From Streptomyces phaeoluteigriseus (GTDB lineage: Bacteria; Actinomycetota; Actinomycetes; Streptomycetales; Streptomycetaceae), in contig NZ_MPOH02000019.1 of assembly GCF_001896135.2 (NCBI RefSeq), positions 880,501-944,500 on the forward strand: 64,000 nucleotides of DNA, given 5' to 3'. A program made the position numbers and the translations under genes. Positions 26,746 through 35,262 of the stretch are shown here, piece after piece (within the stretch, counting starts at the first letter, position 1; each line of letters starts with the position of its first letter). Under the pieces are notes generated by a model. The model made no database searches and had not been told where the DNA came from. It saw only the letters and a list, made by a program, of their open reading frames with translations.

Positions 26746-27798
26746 TCACCGGTACTCCGCCGCCAGCAGTTCGGCGATCTGAGCGGTGTTCAGCGCGGCT
26801 CCCTTGCGCAGGTTGTCCCCGCACACGAAGAGTTCGAGCGCCGTGGGGTCGTCGAGGGCCCTGCGCACCCGGCCGACCCAGGTGGGGTCGGTACCCACGA
26901 CGTCGGCGGGCGTGGGGAACTCCCCCGCGGCCGGGTTGTCGAAGAGCACGACGCCGGGGGCGGTGGCGAGGATCTCGCGGGCGCCGTCGACCGTCACCTC
27001 GTCCTGGAAACGGGCGTGGACGGTGAGGGAGTGCACGGTGATCACCGGTACGCGTACGCAGGTCACGGCGACGGGCAGCTTCGGCAGGCCGAGGATCTTG
27101 CGGGACTCGTCCCGCACCTTCATCTCCTCCGACGACCAGCCGTCCTCGCGCAACGAGCCGGCCCACGGCACGACGTTCAGCGCGACCGGCTCCGGGAAGG
27201 GTCCCGTCCGGTCGCCGACGGCCCGCCGTACGTCACCGGGGCTGGTCCCCAGTTCCGTACCGGCGACCATCGACAGTTGCCGGCGCAGCGTCTCCACTCC
27301 GGCCCGGCCCGCCCCGCTGACCGCCTGGTACGACGAGACGACCAGCTCGCGCAGGCCGAACTCGGCGTGCAGCGCGCCCAGCGCGACGATCATCGACAGG
27401 GTGGTGCAGTTCGGGTTGGAGACGATCCCGCGCGGCCTGTTGCGCACCGCGTGCGCGTTGACCTCGGGGACGACGAGGGGCACGTCCGGGTCCATCCGGA
27501 AGGCGCCGGAGTTGTCCACGACGACCGCGCCCCGGGCGGCGGCGACCGGCGCCCACCGCTCGGCGACCTCGTCCGGCACGTCGAACATCGCGACGTCGAC
27601 GCCGTCGAAGGCCTCCTCGGTGAGTGCCACCACCTCGATCTGCTCGCCGCGCACGGCCAGCTTGCGGCCGGCCGAGCGCGGTGAGGCGATCAGTCGGATC
27701 TCGCCCCAGACGTCGGCGCGCTGGGACAGGATCTGCAGCATGACCGTGCCGACCGCTCCGGTCGCACCCACGACCGCGAGCGTCGGTCGTCGGGTCAT
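26746..27798 (-). CDS. asd: aspartate-semialdehyde dehydrogenase
   Basis: 350 aa from the ATG at 27796-27798, which overlaps the ask stop (ATGA). The NADP-binding motif GATGAVG is at residues 11-17, the active-site cysteine at 131 (NPNCTTL), and 'SSYQAVSGAGRAG' and the histidine in 'VRVPVITVHSLTVHARF' complete the site. It reduces aspartyl phosphate to the semialdehyde, the branch point for lysine/DAP, threonine and methionine. It forms an operon with ask upstream. Confidence 0.96.
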   Translation of the reverse strand: MTRRPTLAVVGATGAVGTVMLQILSQRADVWGEIRLIASPRSAGRKLAVRGEQIEVVALTEEAFDGVDVAMFDVPDEVAERWAPVAAARGAVVVDNSGAFRMDPDVPLVVPEVNAHAVRNRPRGIVSNPNCTTLSMIVALGALHAEFGLRELVVSSYQAVSGAGRAGVETLRRQLSMVAGTELGTSPGDVRRAVGDRTGPFPEPVALNVVPWAGSLREDGWSSEEMKVRDESRKILGLPKLPVAVTCVRVPVITVHSLTVHARFQDEVTVDGAREILATAPGVVLFDNPAAGEFPTPADVVGTDPTWVGRVRRALDDPTALELFVCGDNLRKGAALNTAQIAELLAAEYR

Positions 27799-28316
27799 CG
27801 CCCGGTGCCTCCGTAGACGACGGCCTCGTCGCTGTCGGAGTCGAGCCCGAAGGCGGTGTGCACGGCGCGCACGGCCTCCGGCACGTCGTCGGCGCGGGTG
27901 ACCACCGAGATGCGGATCTCGGAGGTCGAGATCAGTTCGATGTTGACGCCCGCGTCGGACAGCGCCTTGAAGAAGTCGGCGGTGACGCCCGGGTTGGTCT
28001 TCATGCCGGCGCCGACGAGGGAGATCTTGCCGATCTGGTCGTCGTAGCGCAGCGAGTCGAAGCCGATGCCGGCCTTGTTCTTCTCCAGGGCGTCGAGCGC
28101 CTTGCGGCCCTCGGACTTCGGCAGCGTGAAGGAGATGTCCGTGAGACCGGTGGAGGCCGCGGACACGTTCTGCACGATCATGTCGAGGTTGATCTGGGCG
28201 TCGGCGATCGTGCGGAAGATCGTGGCCGCCTCGCCCGGCTTGTCCGGCACGCCGACGACCGTGACCTTGGCCTCGGAGGTGTCGTGCGCGACACCGGAGA
28301 TGATGGCCTGCTCCAC
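27795..28316 (-). CDS. ask: aspartate kinase beta subunit, predicted internal start
   Basis: A GTG at 28314-28316 within ask, preceded by AAGGGG about 7 bases upstream, would give a 173-aa protein starting VEQAIISGVAHDTSEAKVT. This is the position of the internal start of the beta subunit in Corynebacterium and Streptomyces aspartate kinases, where alpha and beta form an A2B2 enzyme and beta is only the ACT domains. The internal start is inferred from family knowledge and the ribosome-binding site. Confidence 0.55.
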   Translation of the reverse strand: MEQAIISGVAHDTSEAKVTVVGVPDKPGEAATIFRTIADAQINLDMIVQNVSAASTGLTDISFTLPKSEGRKALDALEKNKAGIGFDSLRYDDQIGKISLVGAGMKTNPGVTADFFKALSDAGVNIELISTSEIRISVVTRADDVPEAVRAVHTAFGLDSDSDEAVVYGGTGR

Positions 28317-29072
28317 CTGCTTGTCCCCTTGCTCGATCGACTCGCTGCTGACCCACGTGCCCGGAAGTCCGCTGAAGGACGAACGGACGTGGATCGGGAT
28401 GTTGTACCGGCGGGCGTACTCCACACAGCGGTGGAGCAGCACCTTCGACCCGGACGAGGCCAGTTCGAGCATGTCCTCGAAGGAGATCCAGTCGATCTTC
28501 CGGGCCTTCTTCACCACGCGCGGGTCGGCGGTGAAGACGCCGTCGACGTCGGTGTAGATCTCGCACACCTCGGCGTCGAGAGCGGCCGCGAGAGCCACGG
28601 CGGTGGTGTCGGAGCCACCGCGCCCCAGCGTGGTGATGTCCTTGGTGTCCTGGCTGACGCCCTGGAACCCGGCGACGATGGCGATGTTGCCCTCGTCGAG
28701 CGAGTCACGGATCCGGCCCGGCGTGACATCGATGATCCGGGCTTTGTTGTGGACCGAGTCGGTGATGACACCTGCCTGGCTGCCGGTGAAGCTCTGGGCC
28801 GAGTGGCCCAGGTTCTTGATCGCCATGGCCAGCAGGGCCATGGAGATCCGCTCTCCGGCGGTCAGCAGCATGTCGAGCTCGCGCCCGGCAGGGATCGGGG
28901 ATACCTGCTCGGCGAGATCGATCAGCTCGTCCGTCGTGTCGCCCATCGCGGAAACCACGGCCACCACCTGGTGGCCGTTCTTCTTGGCTTCCACGATCCG
29001 CTTGGCGACACGCTTGATGCCCTCGGCATCGGCTACGGAGGAGCCTCCGTACTTCTGCACGACAAGGCCCAC
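27795..29072 (-). CDS. ask: aspartate kinase, alpha subunit
   Basis: 425 aa from a GTG at 29070-29072 with GAGGAG at 29078-29083, which favours it over upstream GTG codons. The N-terminal kinase domain begins 'LVVQKYGGSSVADAEGIKRV' and contains 'GRGGSDTTAVALAAAL'. Two ACT domains follow ('VTVVGVPDKPGEAATIF'; 'ISLVGAGMKTNPGVTADFF'), which give feedback control by lysine and threonine in relatives. It phosphorylates aspartate and is followed by asd in a coupled operon. A two-component system lies divergently upstream, between it and the recR operon. Confidence 0.96.
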   Translation of the reverse strand: MGLVVQKYGGSSVADAEGIKRVAKRIVEAKKNGHQVVAVVSAMGDTTDELIDLAEQVSPIPAGRELDMLLTAGERISMALLAMAIKNLGHSAQSFTGSQAGVITDSVHNKARIIDVTPGRIRDSLDEGNIAIVAGFQGVSQDTKDITTLGRGGSDTTAVALAAALDAEVCEIYTDVDGVFTADPRVVKKARKIDWISFEDMLELASSGSKVLLHRCVEYARRYNIPIHVRSSFSGLPGTWVSSESIEQGDKQVEQAIISGVAHDTSEAKVTVVGVPDKPGEAATIFRTIADAQINLDMIVQNVSAASTGLTDISFTLPKSEGRKALDALEKNKAGIGFDSLRYDDQIGKISLVGAGMKTNPGVTADFFKALSDAGVNIELISTSEIRISVVTRADDVPEAVRAVHTAFGLDSDSDEAVVYGGTGR

Positions 29073-29278
29073 GTGCGCTCCTCGCTCAGTTTGTCTCTTT
29101 CCGCACATACGCCCTTGTACTGCGGTCGGCTCAGTCTAACGAGCAGCCGAAATCCGCCCCCGGGATGCCGCATGGTGAGACTCCCGGAGGCGGTCCGGAC
29201 ACGTCGTCCAGGGCAGACCCTGCCCACTGGCGCCGAAGTGAAAGCTGTGAATTAAGTTTCAAGCACTATCGTGCGGCT

Positions 29279-29959
29279 GTGCGTGTACTCCTGGTGGAAG
29301 ACGACGAGCCGGTCGCCGAGTCCCTGCGGCGCGGCCTGAAGCGGTACGGCTTCGAGGTCGAGTGGGTCACCACCGGCACCGCCGCCCTCTCCCACCCCGG
29401 CCCCTACGACGTCGTCCTCCTCGACCTCGGGCTGCCCGACACCGACGGCCTCGACGTCTGCAGGGCCCTGCGCGGGCGCGGCGACGTGCCGATCATCGTG
29501 ATCAGCGCCCGCAGCGACGAGACGGACCGGGTGGTCGGCCTGGAGCTGGGCGCCGACGACTACGTGTCCAAGCCGTTCGGTGTGCGCGAGGTCATCGCAC
29601 GGATACGGGCCGTCATGCGGCGCGCCCGGCCCCTTGCGGCCGGGGCGGCCGGCCCCGACCGGTACGGCGCCCGCCTGACGATCGACCGCAAGGGGGCCCG
29701 CGTCCACCTGGACGGCGAGGAGGTCGCGCTCACGCCGAAGGAGTACGACCTGCTGGCCTTCCTCACCGAGGAGCCGGGCGCGCTGATGTCGCGCGAGCAG
29801 ATCATGGAGGCGGTCTGGGACGCGAACTGGTTCGGCCCGACCAAGACACTGGACGTGCACGTGGCGGCGCTGCGGCGCAAGTTCACCGGGGTGATCACCC
29901 TGGAGGCGGTGCGCGGGGTCGGCTTCCGCCTGGAGATCACCGGCGGCAGCGCGTCATGA
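29279..29959 (+). CDS. OmpR-family response regulator
   Basis: 226 aa from a GTG at 29279. The receiver domain has the acidic pocket 'VEDDE', phosphoacceptor Asp49 (VVLLDLGLPD) and the lysine in 'VSKPFG'; the C-terminus is an OmpR/PhoB winged helix ('LTPKEYDLLAFLTEEPGALM', 'TLDVHVAALRRKF'). There is no Shine-Dalgarno sequence; TATCGT ends 6 bases before the GTG, so it may be leaderless. Its stop leads into the duplicated ATGA junction with the histidine kinase. Confidence 0.93.
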   Translation: MRVLLVEDDEPVAESLRRGLKRYGFEVEWVTTGTAALSHPGPYDVVLLDLGLPDTDGLDVCRALRGRGDVPIIVISARSDETDRVVGLELGADDYVSKPFGVREVIARIRAVMRRARPLAAGAAGPDRYGARLTIDRKGARVHLDGEEVALTPKEYDLLAFLTEEPGALMSREQIMEAVWDANWFGPTKTLDVHVAALRRKFTGVITLEAVRGVGFRLEITGGSAS

Positions 29960-29996
29960 TCCGTGCGATCACCGGCGGCAGCGCGTCATGATCCGT
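29935..29996 (+). repeat. 32-bp tandem duplication at the regulator/kinase junction creating an 11-codon mini-ORF
   Basis: A 30-base sequence (29935-29964) recurs exactly at 29967-29996, 32 bases on. It includes the end of the regulator gene, its TCATGA stop/start and the first kinase codons. The first ATG (29956) now opens the peptide MIRAITGGSAS, which stops at 29989-29991 overlapping the second ATG (29988), the start of the kinase. The result is a two-step ATGA relay. Confidence 0.85.
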
Positions 29997-31349
29997 CAGC
30001 TCATCCGCAGCTACGTCCTGCTCGTCGCCGTCGGCCTCGGCCTGTTCACGGTGCCGGTGGCCTTCACGCTCACCGCCCAGCTGCGCGACGACACGGAGCT
30101 GTCCGTGGGGCGCGAGGCCACGACCATGGCGCTGCTGCTGGGCAACGGCGACACCGCGTCCTGCCAGGCCCTGGAGGAGATGGCCGGGGCCTACGCCGCG
30201 GAGACGCACGACCATGTGCAGGTCACCGCCACCGCCCGGTGCGTCACCCAACTCCCCCGGCCGCACCGGGACGCGGCCCTCACCGACGCCCTGGAACGGG
30301 GCGAACGGACCACCGACTGGGGCTCCGACTTCATCTGGGGCAGCGACCTCGTCATCACCGTCCCGGCGCACGAGGGCGGACGGTCCGTAGGCGCCGTACG
30401 GATCGTGTACTCCACCGACAACCTCACCGACCGCCTGTGGACGATCTGGGGCTTCCGGGCCGGACTCGCGGTGGCCGTCCTCGCGGTCGCCGCGCTGATC
30501 GGCGCGGTGGTCGCCCGGCGGCTCACCGCCCCGCTGCGCCAGCTCAACGACATGGCGAGCAGACTCAGCGACGGCGACCTGACGGCCCGCGCCCCCGTCA
30601 CCGGCCCCCAGGAGACACAGACACTGGCCCGCACCCTCAACCAGGCCGGTGAGCGCCTCGACACCCTGGTCGCCTCGCAGCGGATCTTCGTCGCGGACGC
30701 CTCCCACCAGCTCCGTACGCCGCTCACCGCGCTCCGGCTGTCGCTGGACAACATCGCCGACGGCGTCGACGACGAGTTCGTCCGCGAGGACGTGGAACAG
30801 GCGACCGCCGAGGTGGTGCGGATGAGCCGGCTGGTCAACGGGCTGCTGGTGCTGGCCCGTGCCGAGGCCAAGGTGGCGGCCGCGGAGCCGTTGCCGCTGC
30901 GGGACATCGTCACCGAGCGCCTGTCGGTGTGGAGGCCGGCCGCCGACGAGCGCGGAGTCACCATCGCGCTCGGGGGGAGTGCCGACGACCGGCCGCTCGT
31001 GCTGGCCACCACCGGTCATCTCGACCAGGTGCTGGACAACGTGCTCTCGAACGCCCTGGAGGTGTCACCGGACGGCGCGACGATCACCGTCCGGACCGAG
31101 GCCCGCGGCAGCACGGTGCTGCTGGAGGTCCTCGACGAGGGTCCTGGCATGTCCGACGCGGAGAAGTCCCGCGCCTTCGACCGCTTCTGGCGCGGCCAGG
31201 GCCTGACCGGGCGCTCCGGCTCCGGCCTCGGCCTCGCCGTCGTCAGGCAACTGCTGACGGACGACGGCGGCACGGTGACCCTGGCCGACGCGCCGGGCGG
31301 CGGCCTGTGCGTCCGGATCACCCTGCGGGCGGGGCAGCGTACGGGCTGA
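29988..31349 (+). CDS. sensor histidine kinase (HAMP, HisKA, HATPase)
   Basis: 453 aa. Membrane segments at about 8-30 and 155-177 bracket an extracytoplasmic sensor domain with two cysteines (59 and 85). HAMP follows at 178-230, then the H-box with His240 (ADASHQLRTPLTAL), the N-box 'DNVLSNALEVSPDG', and G-boxes 'DEGPGMSD' and 'GSGLGLAVV'. It pairs with the response regulator just upstream; the signal is unknown. Start chosen at the second copy of the duplicated ATGA. Confidence 0.93.
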   Translation: MIRQLIRSYVLLVAVGLGLFTVPVAFTLTAQLRDDTELSVGREATTMALLLGNGDTASCQALEEMAGAYAAETHDHVQVTATARCVTQLPRPHRDAALTDALERGERTTDWGSDFIWGSDLVITVPAHEGGRSVGAVRIVYSTDNLTDRLWTIWGFRAGLAVAVLAVAALIGAVVARRLTAPLRQLNDMASRLSDGDLTARAPVTGPQETQTLARTLNQAGERLDTLVASQRIFVADASHQLRTPLTALRLSLDNIADGVDDEFVREDVEQATAEVVRMSRLVNGLLVLARAEAKVAAAEPLPLRDIVTERLSVWRPAADERGVTIALGGSADDRPLVLATTGHLDQVLDNVLSNALEVSPDGATITVRTEARGSTVLLEVLDEGPGMSDAEKSRAFDRFWRGQGLTGRSGSGLGLAVVRQLLTDDGGTVTLADAPGGGLCVRITLRAGQRTG

Positions 31350-31373
31350 AGGCGGGCCGACCGCCCGGCGCCG

Positions 31374-31871
31374 TCACTGCTCCGGCATCGCCGAGGAGTG
31401 GTGGTTGACGATCTTCCAGGTCCCGTCGCGCTTCTCGTACTCGTACGTGTAGCGGGCCTCGACGACGCGCTTCTCGCCGGTGTCGGGGTCGGTGAGGGTG
31501 AACGCGTAGACACCGGTGTCGATCGCGGAGTCGTCGTCGAGGACGTTGACGATCGTCCGGACCTTCTCGCCGACCGGCTTGTTCGCCAGGAAGTGCTCGA
31601 AGTAGTCGACGATGCCGGCGCGGTCGGTGCGGACCTCGTTGGAGACGGTGGGCAGCAGGACCGCGTTCTCGGCGTACAGGTCGGCCACCTCGTCCGGGTC
31701 ACCGGTCCGCAGCGCGGCGTTCCAGGTGTCGAAGAGGGACGCGATCTGCTTCTTCGCGGGCTTGGGGGACCTCTCGGGGCCGGCCGCACCGACTCCGACC
31801 GTCACCGTGGCGGCGGTGACGACGGCGGTGGCGGTGACGAGGGCGGCGCGTATGCGGGTCTTGCGAGTCAA
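31374..31871 (-). CDS. secreted NTF2-like protein (SgcJ/EcaC, DUF4440 family)
   Basis: 165 aa. A signal peptide ('ALVTATAVVTAATVTVGVGA') is followed by an NTF2-like fold: 'IASLFDTWNAALRTGDPDEVADLYAENAVLLPT' through 'TWKIVNHHSSAMP', as in the calcium/calmodulin kinase association domain and SgcJ families. Relatives range from small enzymes to binding proteins; no function can be assigned. It is convergent with the histidine kinase, 24 bases apart, and may be a target or partner of that system. Confidence 0.85.
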   Translation of the reverse strand: MTRKTRIRAALVTATAVVTAATVTVGVGAAGPERSPKPAKKQIASLFDTWNAALRTGDPDEVADLYAENAVLLPTVSNEVRTDRAGIVDYFEHFLANKPVGEKVRTIVNVLDDDSAIDTGVYAFTLTDPDTGEKRVVEARYTYEYEKRDGTWKIVNHHSSAMPEQ

Positions 31872-32215
31872 CGCAACTCCTGTGCGGGAAGGGCCTGTTG
31901 GGATGACCCAAGACTCGCGTCCGGCCGGTTAGGGCCCGTGCAGCCGTCGTACAGGGGATGTGCAACGGCCGTCCAATTCGTCGACTCGATGAGGGGCCGC
32001 TCGACGAGCCGCTGCCGACGAGCCCGTGCTCGATGAGGGCCTCGCGCCGACTTCGACGAATTGGACGGCCACGGCGGCGACGGAGAGGTTGAAGAGGAAG
32101 AGGAAGAGGAACCACAGGACGGGGCGGGAGGAGAACGGCGAACGGGGGTGTGGGCGGTTACACCCCCGCGGTGGCCCCGGCCGGCCCGCCGCGGCCGGGA
32201 AAAGCCGCCGAAGCC
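31872..32215. repeat. intergenic region with a widely spaced 18-bp inverted repeat
   Basis: 344 bases without a supported gene. GGCCGTCCAATTCGTCGA at 31967-31984 recurs exactly inverted at 32053-32070, 68 bases apart. Between the arms CTCGATGAGGG occurs twice (31985 and 32029). The outer right flank has a purine run of GAAGAG units near 32088-32110. It may be a long hairpin RNA, a terminator/attenuator for the DUF5063-recR operon or a small mobile-element remnant. Confidence 0.6.
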
Positions 32216-32875
32216 CTACCTGACCTGGCCCGATCCCAGGTGGCCGCCGATCTCCTCGGCCATCACCCGGCCCGCCTCGAACTCCAGGGTGTCGTCGCCG
32301 TCGCCCTGGTCGGTGTCCAGGCCGTCCAGTTCCTCCAGGGGCTGGTTCAGGCGGACGTGCGCCAGGACCGAGTGGAGGGCGCGCAGGGTCGCCGAGGCCG
32401 TGGTGCCCCAGTTGGAGAAGTAGGAGAACTGCCACCACCACAGCGCCTCCGAGGTGCGGCCGGCCCGGTAGTGGACCATGCCGTGGCGGAGGTCGGCGAT
32501 GACGTCGGCGAGGTCGTCGGAGATGCGGGCCGGGACGGGTGCCTTGCGTGGCTCGTAGGGGTCGAAGACCTCGGAGTAGACATCGACCGGCTCCAGGAGA
32601 CGGGCGAGGTTCTCGCGCAGTTCGTCCGCGTCCGGCTCGAAACCGGGGTCGGGCTCGTAGCGCTCGTCGGGGACGATGTCCTCGTGCGCGCCGAGGCGGC
32701 CACCGGCCAGCAGCAGCTGGGAGACCTCCAGCAGGAGGAAGGGGACGGCGGAGTCCGGCTCGTCGCCCTTGGCGACCTCGGAGACGGCGACCAGGAAACT
32801 CTCGATCTGGTCGGCGATCTGGACCGCGAAGTCGTCCGGGTTCTGCTCGGTCGCGTGCAGCTTGGCGTCAGACAT
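32216..32875 (-). CDS. DUF5063 domain-containing protein
   Basis: 219 aa, acidic. It shows the family pattern 'FAVQIADQIESFLVAVSEVA', 'DVYSEVFDPYEPRKAPVPARISDDLADVIADL' in part, and 'ALWWWQFSYFSNWGTTASATLRAL'. The family has no assigned function but is conserved beside recR in actinomycetes. Its ATG overlaps the end of recR by 8 bases, so it is in the ybaB-recR operon. Confidence 0.88.
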   Translation of the reverse strand: MSDAKLHATEQNPDDFAVQIADQIESFLVAVSEVAKGDEPDSAVPFLLLEVSQLLLAGGRLGAHEDIVPDERYEPDPGFEPDADELRENLARLLEPVDVYSEVFDPYEPRKAPVPARISDDLADVIADLRHGMVHYRAGRTSEALWWWQFSYFSNWGTTASATLRALHSVLAHVRLNQPLEELDGLDTDQGDGDDTLEFEAGRVMAEEIGGHLGSGQVR

Positions 32876-33467
32876 CTAGGAGTCGTCTCCCCTCGAAGGC
32901 GCGGCCGAGTGTGACCTCGTCCGCGTATTCCAGGTCGCCACCCACCGGGAGGCCGCTGGCCAGGCGGGTGACCTTCAGGCCCATGGGCTTGATCATGCGA
33001 GCGAGGTACGTGGCCGTCGCCTCGCCCTCGAGATTCGGGTCCGTGGCGAGGATCAGCTCGGTGACCACGCCGTCCGCCAGGCGGGCCAGCAGCTCCCGGA
33101 CACGGAGGTCGTCCGGGCCGACGCCCTCGATGGGGCTGATCGCCCCGCCCAGCACGTGGTACTTGCCGCGGAACTCACGGGTGCGCTCGACGGCGACCAC
33201 GTCCTTCGGCTCCTCGACCACGCAGATGACGGAAAGGTCGCGGCGCGGATCACGGCAGATGTTGCACAGCTCCTCCTGCGCCACATTGCCGCAGGTCGCG
33301 CAGAAGCGGACCTTCGCCTTGACCTCCATCAGGCACTGCGCGAGACGCCGCACGTCCGTCGGCTCCGCCTGGAGGATGTGGAAGGCGATCCGCTGCGCGC
33401 TCTTGGGACCGACGCCGGGGAGCCGCCCCAGTTCGTCGATGAGGTCCTGGACCACGCCTTCGTACAA
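32868..33467 (-). CDS. recR: recombination protein RecR
   Basis: 199 aa from a TTG at 33465-33467 (TTG-TAC-GAA, 'xYEGVVQDLIDELGRLPGVG'); the AGGAAGGA upstream and the family's usual start support this over an ATG at 33521. It has the HhH 'LGRLPGVGPKSAQRIAFH', the zinc-binding C4 motif 'CATCGNVAQEELCNICRD' and a Toprim domain ending 'GGDLEYADEVTLGRAFEGRR'. RecR works with RecO and RecF in gap repair. ybaB is upstream, DUF5063 downstream. Confidence 0.95.
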   Translation of the reverse strand: MYEGVVQDLIDELGRLPGVGPKSAQRIAFHILQAEPTDVRRLAQCLMEVKAKVRFCATCGNVAQEELCNICRDPRRDLSVICVVEEPKDVVAVERTREFRGKYHVLGGAISPIEGVGPDDLRVRELLARLADGVVTELILATDPNLEGEATATYLARMIKPMGLKVTRLASGLPVGGDLEYADEVTLGRAFEGRRLLDV

Positions 33468-33632
33468 CGGACTGCCGTCCTTCCTGGGTTTCTTGCAGTA
33501 CGTACGGTAGTTGGCCGCCACCCGTCCTAGGAAGGCGGTGTGAGCGTCGCGCGGGCGACGAACTTCGCGACGGCCGGGCTCGGACGGTGTCGGGCAGGGC
33601 CTGAACGGGGGCGGGACGGTGGCGGAACCGGG

Positions 33633-33980
33633 TCAGAAGGGCAGTCCCGGGATGCCACTGCCGCCACCGCCGAGGCCCTGCGCGAGCGGGCCGAGCTTCT
33701 GCTGCTGGAGGTTCTGCGCGTTCTCGTTCGCCGCCTGGACGGCCGCGACGACCAGGTCGGCAAGGGTCTCGGTGTCCTCGGGGTCCACCGCCTTCGGGTC
33801 GATCTTCAGGGCACGCAGCTCGCCGGCGCCCGTCACCGTGGCCCGCACCAGGCCGCCACCGGCCTGACCGTCGACCTCCGTGTTCGCCAGCTCCTCCTGG
33901 GCGCGGGCCAGGTCCTGCTGCATCTTCTGGGCCTGCTGCAGCAGCTGCTGCATGTTGGGCTGGCCACCACCGGGAATCAC
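33633..33980 (-). CDS. YbaB/EbfC family nucleoid-associated protein
   Basis: 115 aa from a GTG at 33978-33980 preceded by GAGGAG. The coiled-coil start 'QQLLQQAQKMQQDLARAQEE' and 'VDGQAGGGLVRATVTGAGEL' are diagnostic, and the C-terminus is Gly-rich ('QGLGGGGSGIPGLPF'). YbaB dimers bind DNA and are almost always encoded next to recR. 165 bases separate it from recR. Confidence 0.94.
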   Translation of the reverse strand: MIPGGGQPNMQQLLQQAQKMQQDLARAQEELANTEVDGQAGGGLVRATVTGAGELRALKIDPKAVDPEDTETLADLVVAAVQAANENAQNLQQQKLGPLAQGLGGGGSGIPGLPF

Positions 33981-34344
33981 GATCAGCTCCTCTTCCGGGC
34001 CTCGGTCGTGCGGGTTTTTCCCGCTCGGCACGAGCCTACGTGGTCTGTGCGGGTGTCGCCCCAGCACTCTTTCGAGTGAGTCTCGGGTGTGGCCTATACC
34101 TGATCAAGGCCAACTTCCGGGCGGAAAAGTGGCGAAACCTTCCTCTTCGCCACCCATTGGGAGGTAGGAAAGGGTCCGGCGCATCAGCATCGGTCGCATG
34201 GATGGGCATCTGTCGTATCGGCATGCACCGGCGTACATCGCCTGCATCAGGTGTTACGCCGGATGATCGGCCGTTGTCGGTCGGCGTCAGTCGGCATCAG
34301 TCCGCAACAGTCGGTATTGGTCGGGATCACTTAGGGAGTGCCGG

Positions 34345-35103
34345 GTGGGTCAGCAGCCGGAGAGGCAGCCCGAGGGTCCGCCCCAGGACGGGCGGGGCGA
34401 GGGCGCGGCCGGGCTGCGGCCGGGCGATCTGACCGGGCGGGCCTTCCCGCTCGGGGACTGGGGCGAGCCCGCCGAGCGGCTCGACGAGCTGTACCGGTGG
34501 GTCGAACGGGGGGCGCTGGAGACAGCCGCCTGGTACCTCGCCGACCGGGTGTGGAAGCGGCGGGGGGCACGGGTACTGCGCGGCGGTGCCGCGGCGGGGG
34601 CGGTGGCCGGGGCGGCCCTGCCACTGCTCGATCTCACCGGGGCGGTGAGCGGGGTCGCGCCCTGGGGGTATCTGGCGCTGCTGTCGGCGGTGGCGTGCCT
34701 TGCCGTCGACCGGTTCTTCGGCGTGACCGCCGGTTGGATAAGGGACGTGGCCACGGCGCAGGCGGTGCAGCGGCGGTTGCAGGTGCTCCAGTTCGACTGG
34801 GCCTCGGAGAGCGTCCGGGAGGTTCTGGGGCCGGCGGAGGGCACCGCCAGTGAGGCGGCTGAGCGGTGTCTGTCGGTGTTGCGGCGGTTCTCGGAGGATG
34901 TGACGGAGCTGGTGCGGGTGGAGACGGTGGACTGGATGGTGGCGTTTCGGACGGGGGCGGCGCCCATGGGGTTGCAGGGCGTCGCCGCCTCCGGCGGTGG
35001 CGGGCGGGGGGACGGGGGTGCGGGGTCCGGGCGGTTCGCTCTGCCGCCGGGGGGTGCGGGACGGCCGAACATGCCTCGGCAGCGTCCGCCCGAGCCTCGG
35101 TGA
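34345..35103 (+). CDS. SLATT domain-containing membrane protein
   Basis: 252 aa from a GTG at 34345, preceded by GGGAG. It has 'LDELYRWVERGALETAAWYL', two adjacent membrane segments (about 72-125) and a following helix 'QAVQRRLQVLQFDWAS', the SLATT (SMODS-associated two-TM) layout. The C-terminus is Gly/Pro-rich. SLATT domains occur with nucleotide-signalling effector systems, but no nucleotide synthase is adjacent here, and this locus is conserved core in Streptomyces as far as I recall. Function unknown. Confidence 0.8.
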   Translation: MGQQPERQPEGPPQDGRGEGAAGLRPGDLTGRAFPLGDWGEPAERLDELYRWVERGALETAAWYLADRVWKRRGARVLRGGAAAGAVAGAALPLLDLTGAVSGVAPWGYLALLSAVACLAVDRFFGVTAGWIRDVATAQAVQRRLQVLQFDWASESVREVLGPAEGTASEAAERCLSVLRRFSEDVTELVRVETVDWMVAFRTGAAPMGLQGVAASGGGGRGDGGAGSGRFALPPGGAGRPNMPRQRPPEPR

Positions 35104-35262
35104 GCCGGGGGCACCCCCGCCGCCCTTACCTTCCCTGAGGCTGGACCCCAGGCCCCCCGGCGGCGCTCCACGCCTCGTCCTCAAGCTCCCTCGGAGGGGC
35201 TCCGGCCGGGCTGGAGGATGCCGGGCGGCGCTGACGGGTTCGCCCTCGGCGCCCCCCGGGTC
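35104..35262. repeat. intergenic region with a degenerate GCCTCGTCCTCAAGC element
   Basis: 159 bases between convergent genes. GCCTCGTCCTCAAGC at 35172-35186 is a third, diverged copy of the element seen near 4646 and 21571, followed by a GGGGCTCC hairpin-like stretch. Confidence 0.5.

Noticed and set aside
34345..35103. SLATT protein as part of a nucleotide-signalling defence system
   Set aside because: No nucleotide synthase, nuclease or other effector gene is adjacent; neighbours are recR/ybaB and a protein kinase.
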